Assembly (NCBI GenBank): GCA_033283325.1
Contig: JAWMQO010000001.1
Coordinates: forward strand, 1-64,000
Length of the DNA: 64,000 nucleotides
From: Mangrovimicrobium sp033283325
GTDB lineage: Bacteria > Pseudomonadota > Gammaproteobacteria > Pseudomonadales > Halieaceae
Direction of reading: 5' to 3'
The position numbers were made by a program, and so were the translations under genes. The notes beneath the pieces are model-generated. The model ran no database searches and was not told the DNA's origin. It saw only the letters and a list, made by a program, of their open reading frames with translations. Each line of letters starts with the position of its first letter. Position 1 is the stretch's first letter. Positions 62,617-64,000 of this stretch are shown here, in pieces.

Positions 62617-63474
62617 TCAGGACTTCAGCAGTACCCAGAGCAGGGCCAGGCCGGCGAGCCCCGCGAGCACCAGCCAGGCCAGCCGGTCGTTGCTGCGTTC
62701 TATCGCTTCTGCCTGCACCGCCCTTTCACCCTCGAGCGTGGTCTGGCTATCCGCCCGTCCGGCGGGTGCGCTCCTGGCTTTTTCACCGACGACTATCACC
62801 GTGACATTGTCACGGCCGCCGGCATCCAGCGCCGCTTTTACCAGGGCATTGACCTGGCTTTCCGGTGAATCGTTCTCGCGCAGGATTTGCCTGATGTAGT
62901 CGTCCGGCACTTCGTCGCTCAGGCCGTCACTGCACAGCAGGAACTGTTCCCCGCGTTGCAGTTCGCCCCGGACCCGCTCGGGATCGACCTTGATCGCGTC
63001 GGATACGCCCAGTGACTGGCTGAGGACGTTGCGCTCGGGGTGATGAGCAGCCTGTTCGGGGGTGATGACGCCGCGCGCCACCAGTTCGCTGACGGGATTG
63101 TGGTCGCGCGTGATCTGGCGCAGTTGCTCGCCGTTGAAGAGGTAGGCCCGGCTGTCCCCGACCCAGGCCACTTCATATTTTTTGTCCTGCAGGCGCAGGG
63201 CGACGACAGTCGATCCCATGTTGCATGCGGGACGCCTGGCGATTTCCCGGAGAATTTCGTCGTGGGCGTTGCGAATGGACTGGACCAACTCGACGCCCTT
63301 TTTACTGTCGCTGACCAGGGTGTCCCGCACAATGGCGGACGCGACCTCACCGTTGGCGTGCCCGCCAACGCCATCGGCGACCAGCCAAAGACTGCCGTCG
63401 GGGCTTGCTTCGAAGCAATCCTCGTTGTGGCTGCGTTTGTGTCCCGGGTGGCTGTCGGCGGAGAAAGGGGTCAT
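62617..63474 (-). CDS. PP2C-type Ser/Thr phosphatase with C-terminal membrane helix
   Basis: The 285-residue PP2C/PPM phosphatase has SHNEDCF, LVADGVGGH with metal-binding Asp34, LLCSDGLSDEV and GGRDNVTVIVV, followed by a linker and one hydrophobic C-terminal helix (LAWLVLAGLAGLALLWVLL). It reverses Ser/Thr phosphorylation by the divergently encoded kinase. The membrane helix places it beside the FHA protein. The 157-bp divergent gap holds a TTACGT-N5-ACGTAA palindrome. Confidence 0.9.
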   Translation of the reverse strand: MTPFSADSHPGHKRSHNEDCFEASPDGSLWLVADGVGGHANGEVASAIVRDTLVSDSKKGVELVQSIRNAHDEILREIARRPACNMGSTVVALRLQDKKYEVAWVGDSRAYLFNGEQLRQITRDHNPVSELVARGVITPEQAAHHPERNVLSQSLGVSDAIKVDPERVRGELQRGEQFLLCSDGLSDEVPDDYIRQILRENDSPESQVNALVKAALDAGGRDNVTVIVVGEKARSAPAGRADSQTTLEGERAVQAEAIERSNDRLAWLVLAGLAGLALLWVLLKS

Positions 63475-63554
63475 TAAATCTACTGGTTAAGGCATCCTGG
63501 CCGGCACTTTCGGATTGAGTGTATACCAATATTATGGCCAAACGAGCGAATTTT

Positions 63555-63571
63555 TTACGTATTGCACGTAA
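63555..63571. promoter_or_regulatory. Palindrome between phosphatase and kinase genes
   Basis: TTACGT-ATTGC-ACGTAA is a perfect 6+6 inverted repeat in the AT-rich divergent promoter. It may be an operator for one or both genes. No matching regulator is identified. Confidence 0.4.
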
Positions 63572-63631
63572 TTGAGTGTAAGCTCCATTGCAATTATGCT
63601 AACCGAAGCTAGCTAGTACTCTTCCAATCGC

Positions 63632-64000
63632 ATGGCAGATTTCGAATTACCGGGTTACGAGCTTTACGAGCGTCTCGGCCGTGGCGGCATGGCCACGGTG
63701 TATCGCGCGCTACACCTCAACCTTGACCGCGAAGTGGCGATCAAGGTGATGGATCCCGCGATGAACGCCGACGAAAGCTTCTCTGAGCGCTTTATTCGCG
63801 AGGCGAGGATTTCCGCGCGTCTTACTCACCCGCACATCCTGCAGATCTACGACGTCAATACCTACAACGGCCTGAACTACATCGCCATGGAGCTGCTTGG
63901 CGGTGGCGAGTTGGCGGACTTTATCCACGAAGCCATTCCCCAGCGTCAGATCTACACCATCGTCAAGCAGATGGGGGAGGCGCTGGACTACGCTTCCGGA
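63632..64000 (+). CDS. Ser/Thr protein kinase, N-terminal part (cut by window edge)
   Basis: The first 123 residues are in the window and form the N-lobe of a Hanks-type kinase. The glycine-rich loop GRGGMATVYRA, the catalytic Lys38 in VAIKVMD, and the helix-C Glu in RFIREARI are visible. The HRD and DFG motifs lie beyond the edge. It probably phosphorylates Thr residues read by the FHA protein and is opposed by the PP2C phosphatase. Confidence 0.9.
   Translation, partial: MADFELPGYELYERLGRGGMATVYRALHLNLDREVAIKVMDPAMNADESFSERFIREARISARLTHPHILQIYDVNTYNGLNYIAMELLGGGELADFIHEAIPQRQIYTIVKQMGEALDYASG

Overview
The window is about 64 kb of GC-rich DNA, most probably from a marine gammaproteobacterium of the Cellvibrionales/Halieaceae type. 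This placement is inferred from gene content: Caulobacter-type TonB receptors, a TRAP uptake system, a pectin locus, a VPLPA-CTERM protein, and membrane-anchored TolB/TPR and FHA proteins. No rRNA or tRNA marker is present to test it.

Pectin and galacturonate catabolism dominates 3.6-20.6 kb and 46.6-54.2 kb. A TRAP transporter (dctP-dctQ-dctM), KDG kinase, a Tat-exported GH28 polygalacturonase and a LacI-family regulator form one run. A large TonB-dependent receptor stands alone. A second run encodes a DUF4861-GH105 hydrolase, KduI, KduD, tagaturonate reductase UxaB and a PL10 pectate lyase. At 46.6-54.2 kb lie UxaC with a small VOC protein, then divergently UxaA, methylglyoxal synthase and a pectinesterase-esterase fusion, followed by a CE12 acetylesterase, KDPG aldolase and a PQQ dehydrogenase. 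Together they give both the unsaturated-uronate (KduI/KduD) and saturated-galacturonate (UxaCBA) branches to KDG, then KDPG, pyruvate and glyceraldehyde-3-phosphate. Five copies of a 14-bp palindrome, TGCYAYCGGTRGCA, precede these transcription units and are probably operators of the LacI-family protein.

Between them, 20.6-29.5 kb holds a membrane protein, a GAF-like protein, a PPOX-fold protein, a run of cysteine-rich exported proteins of unknown function, and two tandem LuxR-type paralogs of identical length. At 29.7-33.1 kb a Fur-like box precedes a siderophore-type receptor and a PepSY membrane protein. At 33-37.2 kb are a TauD-family dioxygenase, a DUF3604 gene broken by one in-frame TGA, and a VPLPA-CTERM protein with a candidate sigma-54 promoter.

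At 37.2-45 kb a SARP/AAA regulator, a double-DUF4242 protein, OsmC and a flavoprotein monooxygenase lie divergently from a carboxymuconolactone-decarboxylase-like protein and a cysteine synthase-glutaredoxin fusion. The osmC leader can fold a perfect 12-bp stem that buries its ribosome binding site. This is the best candidate here for an undescribed thiol or redox system. A secreted trypsin-like protease follows.

The right end (56.3-64 kb) has three 80-bp structured tandem repeats, an RND efflux pair, and a phospho-signalling group (TerB-like, FHA, PP2C phosphatase, and a Ser/Thr kinase cut by the window edge). The left edge carries the end of an IS481-type element and a TolB/TPR membrane protein whose N-terminal module recurs in the FHA protein.
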